From Microbacterium oxydans (GTDB lineage: Bacteria; Actinomycetota; Actinomycetes; Actinomycetales; Microbacteriaceae): a stretch of 64,000 nucleotides of DNA. Positions within the stretch are counted from its first letter, which is position 1. Each line of letters starts with the position of its first letter. The notes under the pieces are model-generated. The model was not told where the DNA came from. It ran no database searches and saw only the letters and a list, made by a program, of their open reading frames with translations. Position numbers and translations under genes: made by a program. Location of the stretch: the NCBI RefSeq assembly GCF_900095745.1, contig NZ_FMIR01000009.1:1-64000 (forward strand), written 5' to 3'. Shown piece after piece: positions 20,722 through 29,504 of the stretch.

Positions 20722-20785
20722 CCCGAGCAGCGCCGTCCGCCGCCTGCCCGCCGGTCCCTGCACCCGTCGAACCCGAGGTCTCTCC

Positions 20786-21778
20786 ATGTCCAGATCCGTC
20801 CGTCTTCTCGCCGCGCTCCCCGTGGTCGCCCTGTTCGCCCTGGCGTCGTGCGCCGCCGATCCCGCCCCCGAGTCGGGAGCCGGCGCGTCCGAAGAGGCGA
20901 CGACCCGCGTCGTCACCACCGAGCAGGGCGACGTCACCGTCCCCGCCGATCCGCAGAAGGTCGTGGTGCTGAACTACGCACTCGCCGGCTACCTCTACGA
21001 CCTCGACGTGCCGGTCGCGGCAGTGACCTCGGAGGACTTCGGCTACGAGGCGTCGTACTCCGACTTCTGGGCAGAGGATGCCGAGAAGCAGGGCACCGAG
21101 TTCATCACGTGGAGCGGCGACGGCTTCGACCTCGAGGCGATCCTCGCACTCGAGCCCGACCTGATCGTCGGCGGTGGCATCGGCTTCCCGCTGTTCCTCG
21201 CCACCGACGCCTACGACGACCTCAGCGACATCGCGCCCACCGTGCTGGTGAGCGGCGACAAGGCGACCTGGCAGGACCAGTACTCGTTCCTTGCCGAGGA
21301 CGTCTTCGGCAAGGGCGAAGTGTACGACGAGGCGCTCGCCGCCTACGAGGACCGCGTGGACGAGGTCGCCGCGAACATCACGGTGCCGGCCGCCCCGGCC
21401 GCGTTCCTCTCGATCCTCCCCGACGGCACGGTGTACGTCGCCCGCGAGGACATGGGCCTTCCGGTGGTGTTCGACGCCGTCGGCATCGAGGCCGCGCCGC
21501 TCTTCGCCGACGGCGACTACGAGCCCTACACCCCGGGTGGCGACTCGTTCGAGCTGTCGACCGAGCAGGTCGGCCAGGTCATCACGCAGCCCACGGTCTT
21601 CATCACCGGCTTCAACACCGACATCGGCGACGTCGACACGTTGTCCGAGAACCCGGTCCTCGCCGCGCTCCCGGCGTTCCAGAACGACGCCGCCTACGTG
21701 CTGCCGTACTGGGTCGCCCGCGGCGACTACGACGAGGCGCTGGCTCTGCTCGACATCATCGAGGAGCTGTTCGGCTGA
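20786..21778 (+). CDS. Iron-siderophore ABC transporter substrate-binding lipoprotein, locus A
   Basis: 330-residue periplasmic-binding-type (FhuD/FepB class III) lipoprotein. The signal peptide ends in the lipobox LASC (cysteine near residue 22), followed by a short Ala/Glu linker and two lobes joined by a long helix; typical signatures are PADPQKVVVLNYALAGYLYDL and LALEPDLIVGG. The start ATG at 20786 lies beyond the iron box. It feeds the leftward permease/ATPase genes of the same locus and is followed one base later by the siderophore-interacting reductase gene. Confidence 0.93.
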   Translation: MSRSVRLLAALPVVALFALASCAADPAPESGAGASEEATTRVVTTEQGDVTVPADPQKVVVLNYALAGYLYDLDVPVAAVTSEDFGYEASYSDFWAEDAEKQGTEFITWSGDGFDLEAILALEPDLIVGGGIGFPLFLATDAYDDLSDIAPTVLVSGDKATWQDQYSFLAEDVFGKGEVYDEALAAYEDRVDEVAANITVPAAPAAFLSILPDGTVYVAREDMGLPVVFDAVGIEAAPLFADGDYEPYTPGGDSFELSTEQVGQVITQPTVFITGFNTDIGDVDTLSENPVLAALPAFQNDAAYVLPYWVARGDYDEALALLDIIEELFG

Positions 21779-21779
21779 G

Positions 21780-23531
21780 ATGGCACAGCGCGCATTCACC
21801 TCGCATCCGCTGGTCGTGCGCCGCGTGACGGTGCGCCGCATCGAGGAGATCACTCCTCGGATGCGGCGCATCGTCGTCGGCGGAGAGGGCCTGGGGGAGA
21901 CCGTCGTCGACGGGCACACCCACCGGGCCTTCGCGGCCCCGGGATTCGACGACCACATCAAGCTGATCTTCGCCGCAGACGGCGACCTCGATTCGGCGCT
22001 GCCGATCCAACTCCCGCACGGCATCGAATGGACCGCCGCCGAGAACCGGCTCGCCCGCGACTACACGCCGCGCTGGGTGGATGCCGAGGCCGGCGAGATG
22101 GCGCTCGACTTCGTGCTGCACGGCGACGGACCGGCAGCATCCTGGGCGCAGGCGGCCACGATCGGCGACGAGCTCTGCTTCGTCGGACCGAAGTCGTCGC
22201 TGCGACTGCCGGAAGAGCTCGACTGGATCGCGCTGATCGCCGACGAGACGGGCCTGCCCGCGGTCGGTCGGTTCCTCGACGAGCGTCCGACCGACGCGGC
22301 GGCGCACGTGCTGCTGCTGGTCGAGGACGACGCCGCCCGCCAGGAGCTGAGCCTGCGCCCCGGTGACACCGTGACCTGGGTGACGGCACACGGCGGCGAC
22401 GCGGCGGCGTTGGAGGAGGCTGTCCGGAACCTCGCGCTTCCGGCCGACGGCGAGGGCTACGCCTGGGCCGCCGCGGAGAGTCGTGCGCTGCTGCCGGTGC
22501 GACGCTACCTGCAGCGCGAGCGGGGGCTCGCGAAGGACCGCCTGAACATCACCGGATACTGGCACGCCGAGGCCGCGCCCGGAAGCGCGGACGCGGGCGC
22601 GGAGCTCCCGCCCGTGGTCGAGCCGGCGTCTCCCGTGCCGTGGCTCGTCGTCAGAGCGGCCGTCCGACTGGGTGTGGTGGATGCCCTCGCCGACGGGCCG
22701 CTCCCGCTGTCGACGCTCGCCGCGAGGCTCGGGGTGGCTCCGAGGTCGCTCGAGGCGCTGCGCGGCATCCTCACGTCGGCCGAGGTCGTCGCCGGCGACG
22801 TCGACGCTCTCTCCCTCGGGCGCTTCGGGGAGGAGCTGCTCGAGGAGCATCACCGCGAGGAGTTCGACGGACTGGAAGCGGAGGCCGTGCTGGCGCTGCG
22901 CGATCTCGATCACGCGCTGCGCGAGGGCGTGTCTCCCTGGCAACGGGCGTACGGCGACTCCCTCGCGGCGCAAGCGCAGACGGATGCCGCGCACGTCGAG
23001 ACACTCGTGGAGGATGCCGGCCGACTCGCCTACCTGCTCGACGGCTTCGTCGCGAACCCGATGTGGGACGAGGTCGCCCACCTGCTCATCGTCGGTCCGG
23101 GTGCTCCTGCGGTCCTCGGCGCCTTCGAGGACGGGGGCCGGGGCGGCATCGACATCGCGCTCCACGAGAGCGGCCTGGTGCGCGACGCGATCGTCGAAGA
23201 TGCCGGTGGGTCCGCGACCGTCTGGGACGGCCGACTCGTCGATGTCGCGGTGGCCGCTCTCGCCCTCGCTCATCGCACCGATGCCGAAGCGGTCGCGCTG
23301 CTCGACGAGCTCGCCCCGCACACGTCGCGCCTGATCCTGCTCGAGTCGAGCAGGCCCGATGCGCTCAGCCCCGACGCCGAGGAGCATCAGGTCGTCGGCT
23401 TCGCGATGACCGGTGCGCCGTTCCGCTCCAGCGAGCGGCTCGGCGAACTGGCCGCGGCGGCGGGATGGACGTGGGAGCGGGCGGAGCCGCTCGGCTGGGG
23501 GATCGAGGCGACCGTCCTCGTCCGCGCCTGA
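21780..23531 (+). CDS. Siderophore-interacting FAD reductase fused to a degenerate methyltransferase-like domain
   Basis: 583 residues in two parts. Residues 1-265 form a SIP/ViuB-type ferric-siderophore reductase: RDYTPR FAD-binding motif near residue 97, the NADPH-binding stretch IALIADETGLPAVGR and the family C-terminal pattern AAAESRALLPVRRYL ... NITGYW. From about residue 285 the sequence resembles plant-type O-methyltransferases: a dimerisation winged helix (LGVVDALADGPLPLSTLAARLGV) and a Rossmann-like part in which the SAM-binding GxGxG is replaced by VGPGAP and the catalytic His is not visible. It probably releases iron from the imported siderophore; the second domain may bind rather than modify (inference). 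Gene coupled to the lipoprotein gene. Confidence 0.85.
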   Translation: MAQRAFTSHPLVVRRVTVRRIEEITPRMRRIVVGGEGLGETVVDGHTHRAFAAPGFDDHIKLIFAADGDLDSALPIQLPHGIEWTAAENRLARDYTPRWVDAEAGEMALDFVLHGDGPAASWAQAATIGDELCFVGPKSSLRLPEELDWIALIADETGLPAVGRFLDERPTDAAAHVLLLVEDDAARQELSLRPGDTVTWVTAHGGDAAALEEAVRNLALPADGEGYAWAAAESRALLPVRRYLQRERGLAKDRLNITGYWHAEAAPGSADAGAELPPVVEPASPVPWLVVRAAVRLGVVDALADGPLPLSTLAARLGVAPRSLEALRGILTSAEVVAGDVDALSLGRFGEELLEEHHREEFDGLEAEAVLALRDLDHALREGVSPWQRAYGDSLAAQAQTDAAHVETLVEDAGRLAYLLDGFVANPMWDEVAHLLIVGPGAPAVLGAFEDGGRGGIDIALHESGLVRDAIVEDAGGSATVWDGRLVDVAVAALALAHRTDAEAVALLDELAPHTSRLILLESSRPDALSPDAEEHQVVGFAMTGAPFRSSERLGELAAAAGWTWERAEPLGWGIEATVLVRA

Positions 23532-23543
23532 AACGGTCTCGGC

Positions 23544-23584
23544 GGCGGCACCGCGCTCCTCGGAGGGTGCGCAGCGGTGCCGCC
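23544..23584. terminator. Nested stem-loop between convergent genes
   Basis: Arms of 11 bp (GGCGGCACCGC at 23544-23554, GCGGTGCCGCC at 23574-23584) enclose a small CTCC-TC-GGAG hairpin. Located between the SIP-fusion stop and the convergent esterase stop; likely a bidirectional terminator. Confidence 0.65.
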
Positions 23585-23601
23585 ACCGAACGCCGACCGG
23601 C

Positions 23602-24258
23602 TCAGCTCTTCGCGATCCCGTCGATCCACTTCGTGAGGAAGCGGTGCACGTCGGTCAGCTCTTCTTGGGAGATGCTGTGCGTGAGCCCGGTGTAGACCCG
23701 GCCGGACAGGTCGGAGTGGCCGGGCAGCCACTGCGCGGTGTGATCGACCAGCTCGGGCGGGATGACGTCGTCGTGCGTGCCGCGCCCCCAGAAGACCGGC
23801 GGGCGCAGCTCGGCCAGTGCCTCATCGTGCGGCAGTTCGCCGGATGCCACGTAGCCGCTGAGCGCCGCGACCGCGCCGAAGCGCTCCGGGGCGAGTCGGA
23901 GAGCCTGCAGCGACACCGCCGCGCCCTGTGAGAAGCCGAGCAGTGCGACCGAGGGAGCTTCTTCTGCCGCGGCGTCGAGCCAGCGCAGGAACGCCTCGGC
24001 GGCGACCGTGACCGCCTCGGGGCTGCGTCCGTCGAGCCCCTCGATCGCGTACCAGGACCGCCCCGGCATCGGCCACGGCGGTGCGAGGGGAGCGGCGACG
24101 GATGCGACGGCGATGCCTTCGGGGAGGTAGGGGACGAGCCCGAACAGGTCGTGCTCATCCGCCCCGTAGCCGTGCAGCAGCACCAGCAGCGGCATCCGTC
24201 CGCGGTCGGAGGTCGACCAGCGGGTCGCGGTGTCGTCGATCGTCAGGTTCTCGCTCAC
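23602..24258 (-). CDS. Phospholipase/carboxylesterase (YpfH-like alpha/beta hydrolase)
   Basis: 218-residue serine esterase of the PF02230 type. Visible marks are LLVLLHGYGADEHDLFGL (oxyanion HGYG), the nucleophile GFSQGAA near residue 118, the acid in WGRGTHDDVIPPE and catalytic His in GLTHSISQEEL. The usual substrates are short acyl esters or lysophospholipids. The GTG at 24258 is preferred because GCAGGA lies upstream and the longer frame has no ribosome site. Divergent from a DUF4916 gene. Confidence 0.88.
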   Translation of the reverse strand: MSENLTIDDTATRWSTSDRGRMPLLVLLHGYGADEHDLFGLVPYLPEGIAVASVAAPLAPPWPMPGRSWYAIEGLDGRSPEAVTVAAEAFLRWLDAAAEEAPSVALLGFSQGAAVSLQALRLAPERFGAVAALSGYVASGELPHDEALAELRPPVFWGRGTHDDVIPPELVDHTAQWLPGHSDLSGRVYTGLTHSISQEELTDVHRFLTKWIDGIAKS

Positions 24259-24330
24259 ACCGTAATCCTGCCAGGGACGACCGACGTGCACGCGGTGTCG
24301 GTCGGGAGAGACGGCTGGTAGAAAGGACAC

Positions 24331-24936
24331 ATGTCGGTCCGCACACCTGATCCCGATCCGGAGCCCGAAGACGATGGTCTCGGCGCGTTCTCGGATTCGA
24401 ACCCGCCGGCGCCCGACGGCAACCCGGGCTGGCTGAGCGAGTTCGAACTCGAAGAGGCGCGGCGCCGACTGCCGATGCTCTACGTCGAGGCGATCCCGGT
24501 GCGCACCGACGGCTCCGGGCAGGTCATCGAGATCGGCATCCTCCTGCGTTCCACGCCGATGGGGGAGATGACGCGCACGATCGTGTCGGGTCGCGTGCGC
24601 TTCGGCGAGACCATCCGCGACGCCCTGTTCCGGCACGTCGAGAACGATCTCGGGCCGATGGCGTTCCCGATCATGCCACCGCAGCCGCTGCCGTTCACGG
24701 TGGCCGAGTACTTCCCGATGCCCGGTGTGAGTGCGTTCCACGACGACCGGCAGCACGCCGTGTCGCTGGCGTTCGTCGTGCCGGTGACCGGCACGTGCGA
24801 GCCGCGTCAGGATGCCCTCGAGGTCACCTGGTTCTCGCCGGAGGCCGCGGGGTCGGATGCGGTCGCCGCCGAGATGGAGAACGGACGAGGCACCCTCATC
24901 CGTCAGGCTCTCGCCTACCTCGGCCTGCTCCGCTAG
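24331..24936 (+). CDS. NUDIX-like DUF4916 family protein
   Basis: 201-residue protein. After a Pro/Asp-rich disordered N-terminus (about 30 residues) comes the DUF4916 core starting with WLSEFELEEARRRLPMLYVEAIPV and continuing with VSGRVRFGETIRDALFRHVENDLG, a NUDIX-type helix region in which the strict GX5EX7REUXEEXGU box is degenerate. Conserved in actinobacteria; the substrate is unknown. GAAAGGA ribosome site nine bases upstream. Confidence 0.78.
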   Translation: MSVRTPDPDPEPEDDGLGAFSDSNPPAPDGNPGWLSEFELEEARRRLPMLYVEAIPVRTDGSGQVIEIGILLRSTPMGEMTRTIVSGRVRFGETIRDALFRHVENDLGPMAFPIMPPQPLPFTVAEYFPMPGVSAFHDDRQHAVSLAFVVPVTGTCEPRQDALEVTWFSPEAAGSDAVAAEMENGRGTLIRQALAYLGLLR

Positions 24937-25006
24937 TCGCCTCCGCACCCTGCACTCCCTCCGGCCGCCCTGGGCCTTTCCGAGGGTGACTCTTGCGTCG
25001 ACGAAT

Positions 25007-25033
25007 CTAATGGGCTAGAAAGTAGACCATTAG
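25007..25033. promoter_or_regulatory. Inverted repeat upstream of the amine-catabolic operon
   Basis: CTAATGG (25007-25013) and CCATTAG (25027-25033) are perfect inverted arms with a 13-bp spacer, in an AT-richer stretch 27 bases upstream of the permease start. On the minus strand the right arm continues as GGTCTACT, which contains a GTNNAC core as in many FadR-type GntR operators. Probably the site of the FadR-like regulator at the end of this operon. Confidence 0.5.
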
Positions 25034-25059
25034 TCCAATCGGCAAAAGGATGCTTCGAC

Positions 25060-26544
25060 ATGGATGCTTCGACAACGACGTCGCGCAGCACGGCAGCACC
25101 CCAGGAGCGCAATCTCCGCGGGAACCTCGGGGCGGTGTCCGTCACCTTCATGGTGATCGCGGCCGCAGCCCCGCTCACGGTCGTCGGCGGGCTCGTGCCC
25201 ATCGGCTTCCTCGTGGGCAACGGCATCGGCTTCCCGGTCATGTTCCTCGTGGCCACCGTGATCCTGCTGCTGTTCTCGGTGGGCCTCACAGCGATGAGCC
25301 GCTTCCTCCCCAAAGCAGGATCGTTCTTCGTGTTCGCGACCCACGGGCTCGGTCGCACGCCCGGGCTCGCCACCGCCTACCTCGCGCTCGTCTGCTACAC
25401 GACCGTGCAGATCGCGGTGTTCTCCTACCTGGGCGCGACGATCAGCTCGAGCATCGTCCTCCTCGGTGGCCCCGAGATCCCGTGGTGGCTGCTCACCCTC
25501 GCCTCCGTGGCGCTCGTCGGCGCGCTCGGCTATCGGCAGATCGAGCTCAGCTCTCGCGTCCTCGTGGTCGTGCTGCTCGCCGAGATCGGCATCGTCGTGC
25601 TGCTGGGGATCGTCATCCTCGTCACCGGCGGCGCGGAGGGTGTGACCTTCGGGTCGTTCCTGCTGCAGAATGTCCTCTCCGGTGCTCCCGCGCTCGGCCT
25701 GATGTTCGCGATCGCGAGCTTCATCGGGTTCGAGTCGACCGTCGTCTACCGCGATGAGGTGCGCACGCCGGAGCGCACGATCCCCCGTGCGACCTACGCG
25801 TCCGCGATCGTGATCGGCGTCTTCTACGCCTTCGCCGCCTGGGCCGTCGTGGTGGGTGTCGGCGAGGGAGCGATCATCGAGGAAGCGGCCGCCGACCCGA
25901 CCACGCTGATCACCCGTGTCACCGAGCAGTACCTCGGCCCGGTCGGCTCGATCGCCGTCGCCGTGCTGTTCCTCGGGAGCATGTTCGCCGCGGTGCTGTC
26001 GCTGCACAACGTGCTGACCCGTTACCACCACGCCATGGCCAACGCCCGGGTGCTGCCCGACCGCGTCGGCACGGTGCACGCGCAGCACGGTTCGCCGCAC
26101 GTCGCCTCGATCGTGCAGGTGGCGACCTCGGGCATCGCGATCATCGTGCTCGCCCTGATCGGCTTCGCGCCGGAGAACATCTTCTCCTGGTTCGCCGGCA
26201 TCGGGACGCTCGCGATCGTGATCCTGATGGCGGTCACGTGCCTCTCGGTCGTGGTCTACTTCGCCCGTACCCGGGTGCTGCGCAGTCCATGGCACACCGT
26301 GATCGCCCCGATTCTGGGCTTCGTCGGTCTCGCCGTTTCCGCCGTTCTCATCGCCGCCAACTTCCCGCTGCTCGTGAGTGACGTCGACGCCGAGGGGAAC
26401 CCCGCCTGGGGCCCGATCAGCATCACCCTGGTCGGAGTCGTGGTCATCGCCCCGGTGATCGGGCTTGTGCAGGCCGCGATCATGCGCGCGAAGGCGCCCG
26501 AGGCGTACGCCCAGATCGTGCGCCGATTCGACGAGAACGCCTGA
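25060..26544 (+). CDS. APC-family amino acid/polyamine permease
   Basis: 494-residue inner-membrane transporter with about twelve hydrophobic helices. The N-terminal motif GNLGAVSVTFMVIAAAAPLTVVGG is the unwound helix-1 region of amino acid-polyamine-organocation carriers; FIGFESTVVYRDEVRTPERTIPRATY is the conserved helix 6/loop 6-7 motif. First gene of a six-gene rightward operon for gamma-glutamylated amine breakdown, so it likely imports the amine. A 14-bp tandem duplication (GGATGCTTCGACA at 25048 and 25062) spans the ribosome site and start codon. Confidence 0.9.
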   Translation: MDASTTTSRSTAAPQERNLRGNLGAVSVTFMVIAAAAPLTVVGGLVPIGFLVGNGIGFPVMFLVATVILLLFSVGLTAMSRFLPKAGSFFVFATHGLGRTPGLATAYLALVCYTTVQIAVFSYLGATISSSIVLLGGPEIPWWLLTLASVALVGALGYRQIELSSRVLVVVLLAEIGIVVLLGIVILVTGGAEGVTFGSFLLQNVLSGAPALGLMFAIASFIGFESTVVYRDEVRTPERTIPRATYASAIVIGVFYAFAAWAVVVGVGEGAIIEEAAADPTTLITRVTEQYLGPVGSIAVAVLFLGSMFAAVLSLHNVLTRYHHAMANARVLPDRVGTVHAQHGSPHVASIVQVATSGIAIIVLALIGFAPENIFSWFAGIGTLAIVILMAVTCLSVVVYFARTRVLRSPWHTVIAPILGFVGLAVSAVLIAANFPLLVSDVDAEGNPAWGPISITLVGVVVIAPVIGLVQAAIMRAKAPEAYAQIVRRFDENA

Positions 26545-26574
26545 CCCTCGACACACCCGCCCCGCACCCGAAGG

Positions 26575-27345
26575 ATGGACATCATCAGCACCCCCGCCCT
26601 GCCCCGACCCCTGATCGGCATCTCCGGACGACGCTTGCGCGGCGCGGCGATCGGCGCTCCGCACGGTTTCGCCGACGCTCCGCTCGAGGCCTACCTCAGC
26701 GAGTACTCGACCTCGGTGCTGCACGCCGGCGGGCTGCCGGTGCACCTGCCGATGGATGCCGTGCCGGCCGAGCTCGTCGAGCGCCTCGACGGCGTCGTGA
26801 TCGTGGGCGGTGACGACGTCGATCCTCGCCTCTACGGGCAGACCCCGGGACCGTTCACCCCTCTGATCGACCCGCAGCGCGACGCGTTCGAAGCCGGGCT
26901 GATCGAGGCCGCCATCAGCGGCGGCATCCCGCTGCTCGGAGTCTGCCGCGGTGCACAGCTCCTCAACGTCGTCCGCGGCGGCACGCTCCATTCGCACCTG
27001 CCGCCGGGCGAGGGGGAGTCGCACGGTTCCTACGCCTACCCGCGCGCCCATCGGGTGCACGAGGTGCGCACGGCGCCGGGCAGCGTCGCCCAGACGCTCT
27101 ACGGCGAGACGACCCGTGTCAACTCGTTCCATCACCAGGCGGTCGATGTGCCCGGCCGCGGAGTCGTGGTGACCGGGTGGGCGCCGGACGGCGTCGTCGA
27201 GGCCATCGAGCTCGAGGGTCTTCCGGTGATCGGGGTGCAGTGGCATCCCGAGACCTTCGGAGCCGACCCGGTCTTCGGGTGGCTGGTCGCACAGGCCGCC
27301 GCCCGTGCGACGCTCACCCCCTCCGCCACACAGAACATCGCCTAG
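26575..27345 (+). CDS. Gamma-glutamyl-gamma-aminobutyrate hydrolase-type class I amidotransferase (PuuD-like)
   Basis: 256-residue cytosolic hydrolase that splits gamma-glutamyl amides into glutamate and amine acid. Predicted nucleophile Cys124 in LLGVCRGAQLLN, and His/Glu of the triad in GVQWHPE. Other PuuD landmarks: GVVIVGGDDVDPRLYGQ and DPQRDAFEAGLIEAA. Lies between the permease and an SDR in the operon and would act on the oxidised gamma-glutamyl intermediate made by the ligase and dehydrogenases. Confidence 0.9.
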   Translation: MDIISTPALPRPLIGISGRRLRGAAIGAPHGFADAPLEAYLSEYSTSVLHAGGLPVHLPMDAVPAELVERLDGVVIVGGDDVDPRLYGQTPGPFTPLIDPQRDAFEAGLIEAAISGGIPLLGVCRGAQLLNVVRGGTLHSHLPPGEGESHGSYAYPRAHRVHEVRTAPGSVAQTLYGETTRVNSFHHQAVDVPGRGVVVTGWAPDGVVEAIELEGLPVIGVQWHPETFGADPVFGWLVAQAAARATLTPSATQNIA

Positions 27346-27368
27346 GCGTCACCGAACAAGGAGAAGAA

Positions 27369-28133
27369 ATGCGACACGCAGACAAGAACGCCCTCATCAC
27401 GGGCGCAGGCTCCGGCATCGGGCGGGAGACGGCCCTCCGGCTCGCCGGTGAAGGAGCGCGCATCCTCGTGACCGACGTGTCCGCCGATGGTGCGGCCGAG
27501 ACGGTCCGCCTCATCGAGGAGGCAGGCGGCACCGCCCTCGCGGCCGTGGTGGACGTGCGCTCGCGGGAGCAGATCCGCGCGGCGGTCGACGTCGCCCGTG
27601 CGGCGTGGGGGGCGCTGCACCTCCTGGTGAACAACGCCGGGGTCGTCACCGAGCACTCGTTCGAGACCCTCACCGAGGAGGCATGGGACTTCGTCTTCGA
27701 CATCAACCTCAAGGGACAGTTCCTCGTCGCGCAGGAGGCCGCCCCGCTCATCGTCGAGTCCGGCGGCGGGGCGATCGTGAACCTGTCGACCGTCGAGGCC
27801 CTCGTCGTCGTGACGAGCACCGGCACCGCGCAGCCTCACTACAACGCGAGCAAGGGCGGCGTGCCGATGCTCACGAAGGCGCTCGCGGTCGAGCTCGCGG
27901 CGAAGAACATCCGCGTCAACTGCGTGGCGCCCGGCCCCATCGCGACGGACTTCTTCGACTACGAGAGCGTCACGAGCCCCGAGGCTCTGGAGTTCATGAA
28001 GCAACGCCTCCTGGTGCCGCGGGTGGGCGTGCCCGCCGACATCGCCTCCGCGGTCTCCTGGCTGCTCAGCGACGAGGCGTCCTGGATCGACGGCATCCAG
28101 CTCCCCGTCGACGGAGGGTGGCTGACGCGATGA
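27369..28133 (+). CDS. SDR-family NAD(P)-dependent oxidoreductase
   Basis: 254-residue classical short-chain dehydrogenase. Cofactor motif TGAGSGIG, NNAGVV, catalytic Ser region (NLSTVEA), YNASK active site and the C-terminal PVDGGW. Asp in VTDVS at the end of strand 2 favours NAD. AAGGAGAAGAA precedes the ATG. In E. coli-type polyamine pathways the second step is a flavin oxidase; here an alcohol dehydrogenase-type SDR occupies that place, suggesting that the substrate carries an alcohol (for example gamma-glutamyl-ethanolamide). Confidence 0.9.
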   Translation: MRHADKNALITGAGSGIGRETALRLAGEGARILVTDVSADGAAETVRLIEEAGGTALAAVVDVRSREQIRAAVDVARAAWGALHLLVNNAGVVTEHSFETLTEEAWDFVFDINLKGQFLVAQEAAPLIVESGGGAIVNLSTVEALVVVTSTGTAQPHYNASKGGVPMLTKALAVELAAKNIRVNCVAPGPIATDFFDYESVTSPEALEFMKQRLLVPRVGVPADIASAVSWLLSDEASWIDGIQLPVDGGWLTR

Positions 28134-29503
28134 TCGACGACGTGCGCCTGGCTCCGGACGAGCTGGAGGCTGCCGGCATCCGCACCGTGATCGTCGCGAC
28201 GCCCGACCTGCAGGGTCGACTCGTCGGCCGCCGCATCCCGGTCGAGGGCTTCGGCCGCGTCGTGGAGAACGGTGTCGACATCTGCACCTGTGCCTGGGCG
28301 TGGGACATCGACCAGGGCCTCGAACTGATCGATGCGAACAAGTTCGCGCTGTGCGGCATGCACAACGGCGTCCCCGACGTGACGCTGATCCCCGACCTCG
28401 AGACCCTCCGCCCCGCGGCCTGGCTCGAGGGTGTGGCCATCTGCCTCGCCGACCCGGTCGACGTGCACACGCACGAACCGATGCCGCTCTCGCCCCGCGT
28501 GCTGCTGAAGCAGGAGCTCGCTCGCATCCGGGAGCTCGGGCTCAACCCGCTCGCGGGGACGGAGCTGGAGTTCTATCTGTTCCGCAACGACCCCAGGGAG
28601 CTGCGCCGCTCGGGATTCCGTGACCTCGACCCGACCACCCTCACGCCGTCGGACTTCATGATCCACGAGGGCAATCTCTACGAGCCCTTCTTCCAGAAGC
28701 TGCGCGCCGACCTCCGCGCCAGCGGCATCCTCGTCGAGGCCGCGCAGAGCGAATGGGGACTCGGGCAGTGGGAGATGACCTTCGAGTACGGCGACCCGCT
28801 GGAGATGGCCGATCGGCACGCGCTCTACAAGCTGGCGGTGCGCGACACCGCCGCTCGCGCCGGCATGTCGGCGACGTTCATGGCGCGGCCGCTCAATGAC
28901 CAGCCCGGATCCTCCTGTCACGTGCATGTCTCGTTCGTCGACCAGGAGGGCACGGCGGTGTTCTGGGACGAGTCGGCTTCCGATCGCCTCAGCGGACGGA
29001 TGCGGTCGGCGATCGCCGGCGCGCTCGAACACGCACCCGCGCTGATGGCCTGGTACGCGCCGACCGTCAACTCCTACCGCCGCAGCAACTCGTCCGACGT
29101 GGCGGGGAGCGGGCAGACCTGGGGCTTCGACAACCGCACCACGACGGTGCGCGTGGTGGGGCACTCGCCGCAGGCGGTGCGCTTCGAGTTCCGCCTGCCC
29201 GGCGCCGACACGAACCCGTACTTCACCCTCACCGGGGTCCTGGCGTCGGCGCGCGACGGCATGGAGAAGGACACCGTGCTGGGCGACGCCGTGGTCGGAA
29301 GCGCCTACGACCTTCCCGCCGACGGGGCCATGCCCGCGGATCCTCGTCAGGCGAGCATCCTGTTCGGCGAGAGCCCGCTCGTGCAGGAGCTGCTCACTCC
29401 CGAGCTGATCTCGCACCAGCAGGTGCTGCTCGACCACGAGTGGACGACGTTCATGGCCCGCGTCACCGACTGGGACCTGCACCGCTACTTCGATCGGATC
29501 TGA
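28130..29503 (+). CDS. Glutamine-synthetase-like gamma-glutamyl-amine ligase
   Basis: 457-residue member of the glutamine synthetase superfamily, of the PuuA/GlnA3/GlnA4 type that joins glutamate to amines with ATP. Metal and ATP ligands are seen in GTELEFYLF, WGLGQWEMTFEYGD, GSSCHVHVSF, NSYRR, NRTTTVRV and EFRLPGADTNPY. The Asp50-type ammonia-site region is diverged, as expected for amine-specific members. The ATGA overlap with the SDR gene and the adjacent hydrolase, aldehyde dehydrogenase and permease make a catabolic ligase far likelier than a nitrogen-assimilation enzyme. Confidence 0.9.
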   Translation: MIDDVRLAPDELEAAGIRTVIVATPDLQGRLVGRRIPVEGFGRVVENGVDICTCAWAWDIDQGLELIDANKFALCGMHNGVPDVTLIPDLETLRPAAWLEGVAICLADPVDVHTHEPMPLSPRVLLKQELARIRELGLNPLAGTELEFYLFRNDPRELRRSGFRDLDPTTLTPSDFMIHEGNLYEPFFQKLRADLRASGILVEAAQSEWGLGQWEMTFEYGDPLEMADRHALYKLAVRDTAARAGMSATFMARPLNDQPGSSCHVHVSFVDQEGTAVFWDESASDRLSGRMRSAIAGALEHAPALMAWYAPTVNSYRRSNSSDVAGSGQTWGFDNRTTTVRVVGHSPQAVRFEFRLPGADTNPYFTLTGVLASARDGMEKDTVLGDAVVGSAYDLPADGAMPADPRQASILFGESPLVQELLTPELISHQQVLLDHEWTTFMARVTDWDLHRYFDRI

Positions 29504-29504
29504 C

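Noticed and set aside
25048..25074. Tandem 14-bp duplication around the permease start, considered as an insertion target-site duplication
   Set aside because: The copies are directly adjacent with nothing between them; a replication-slippage duplication is simpler.
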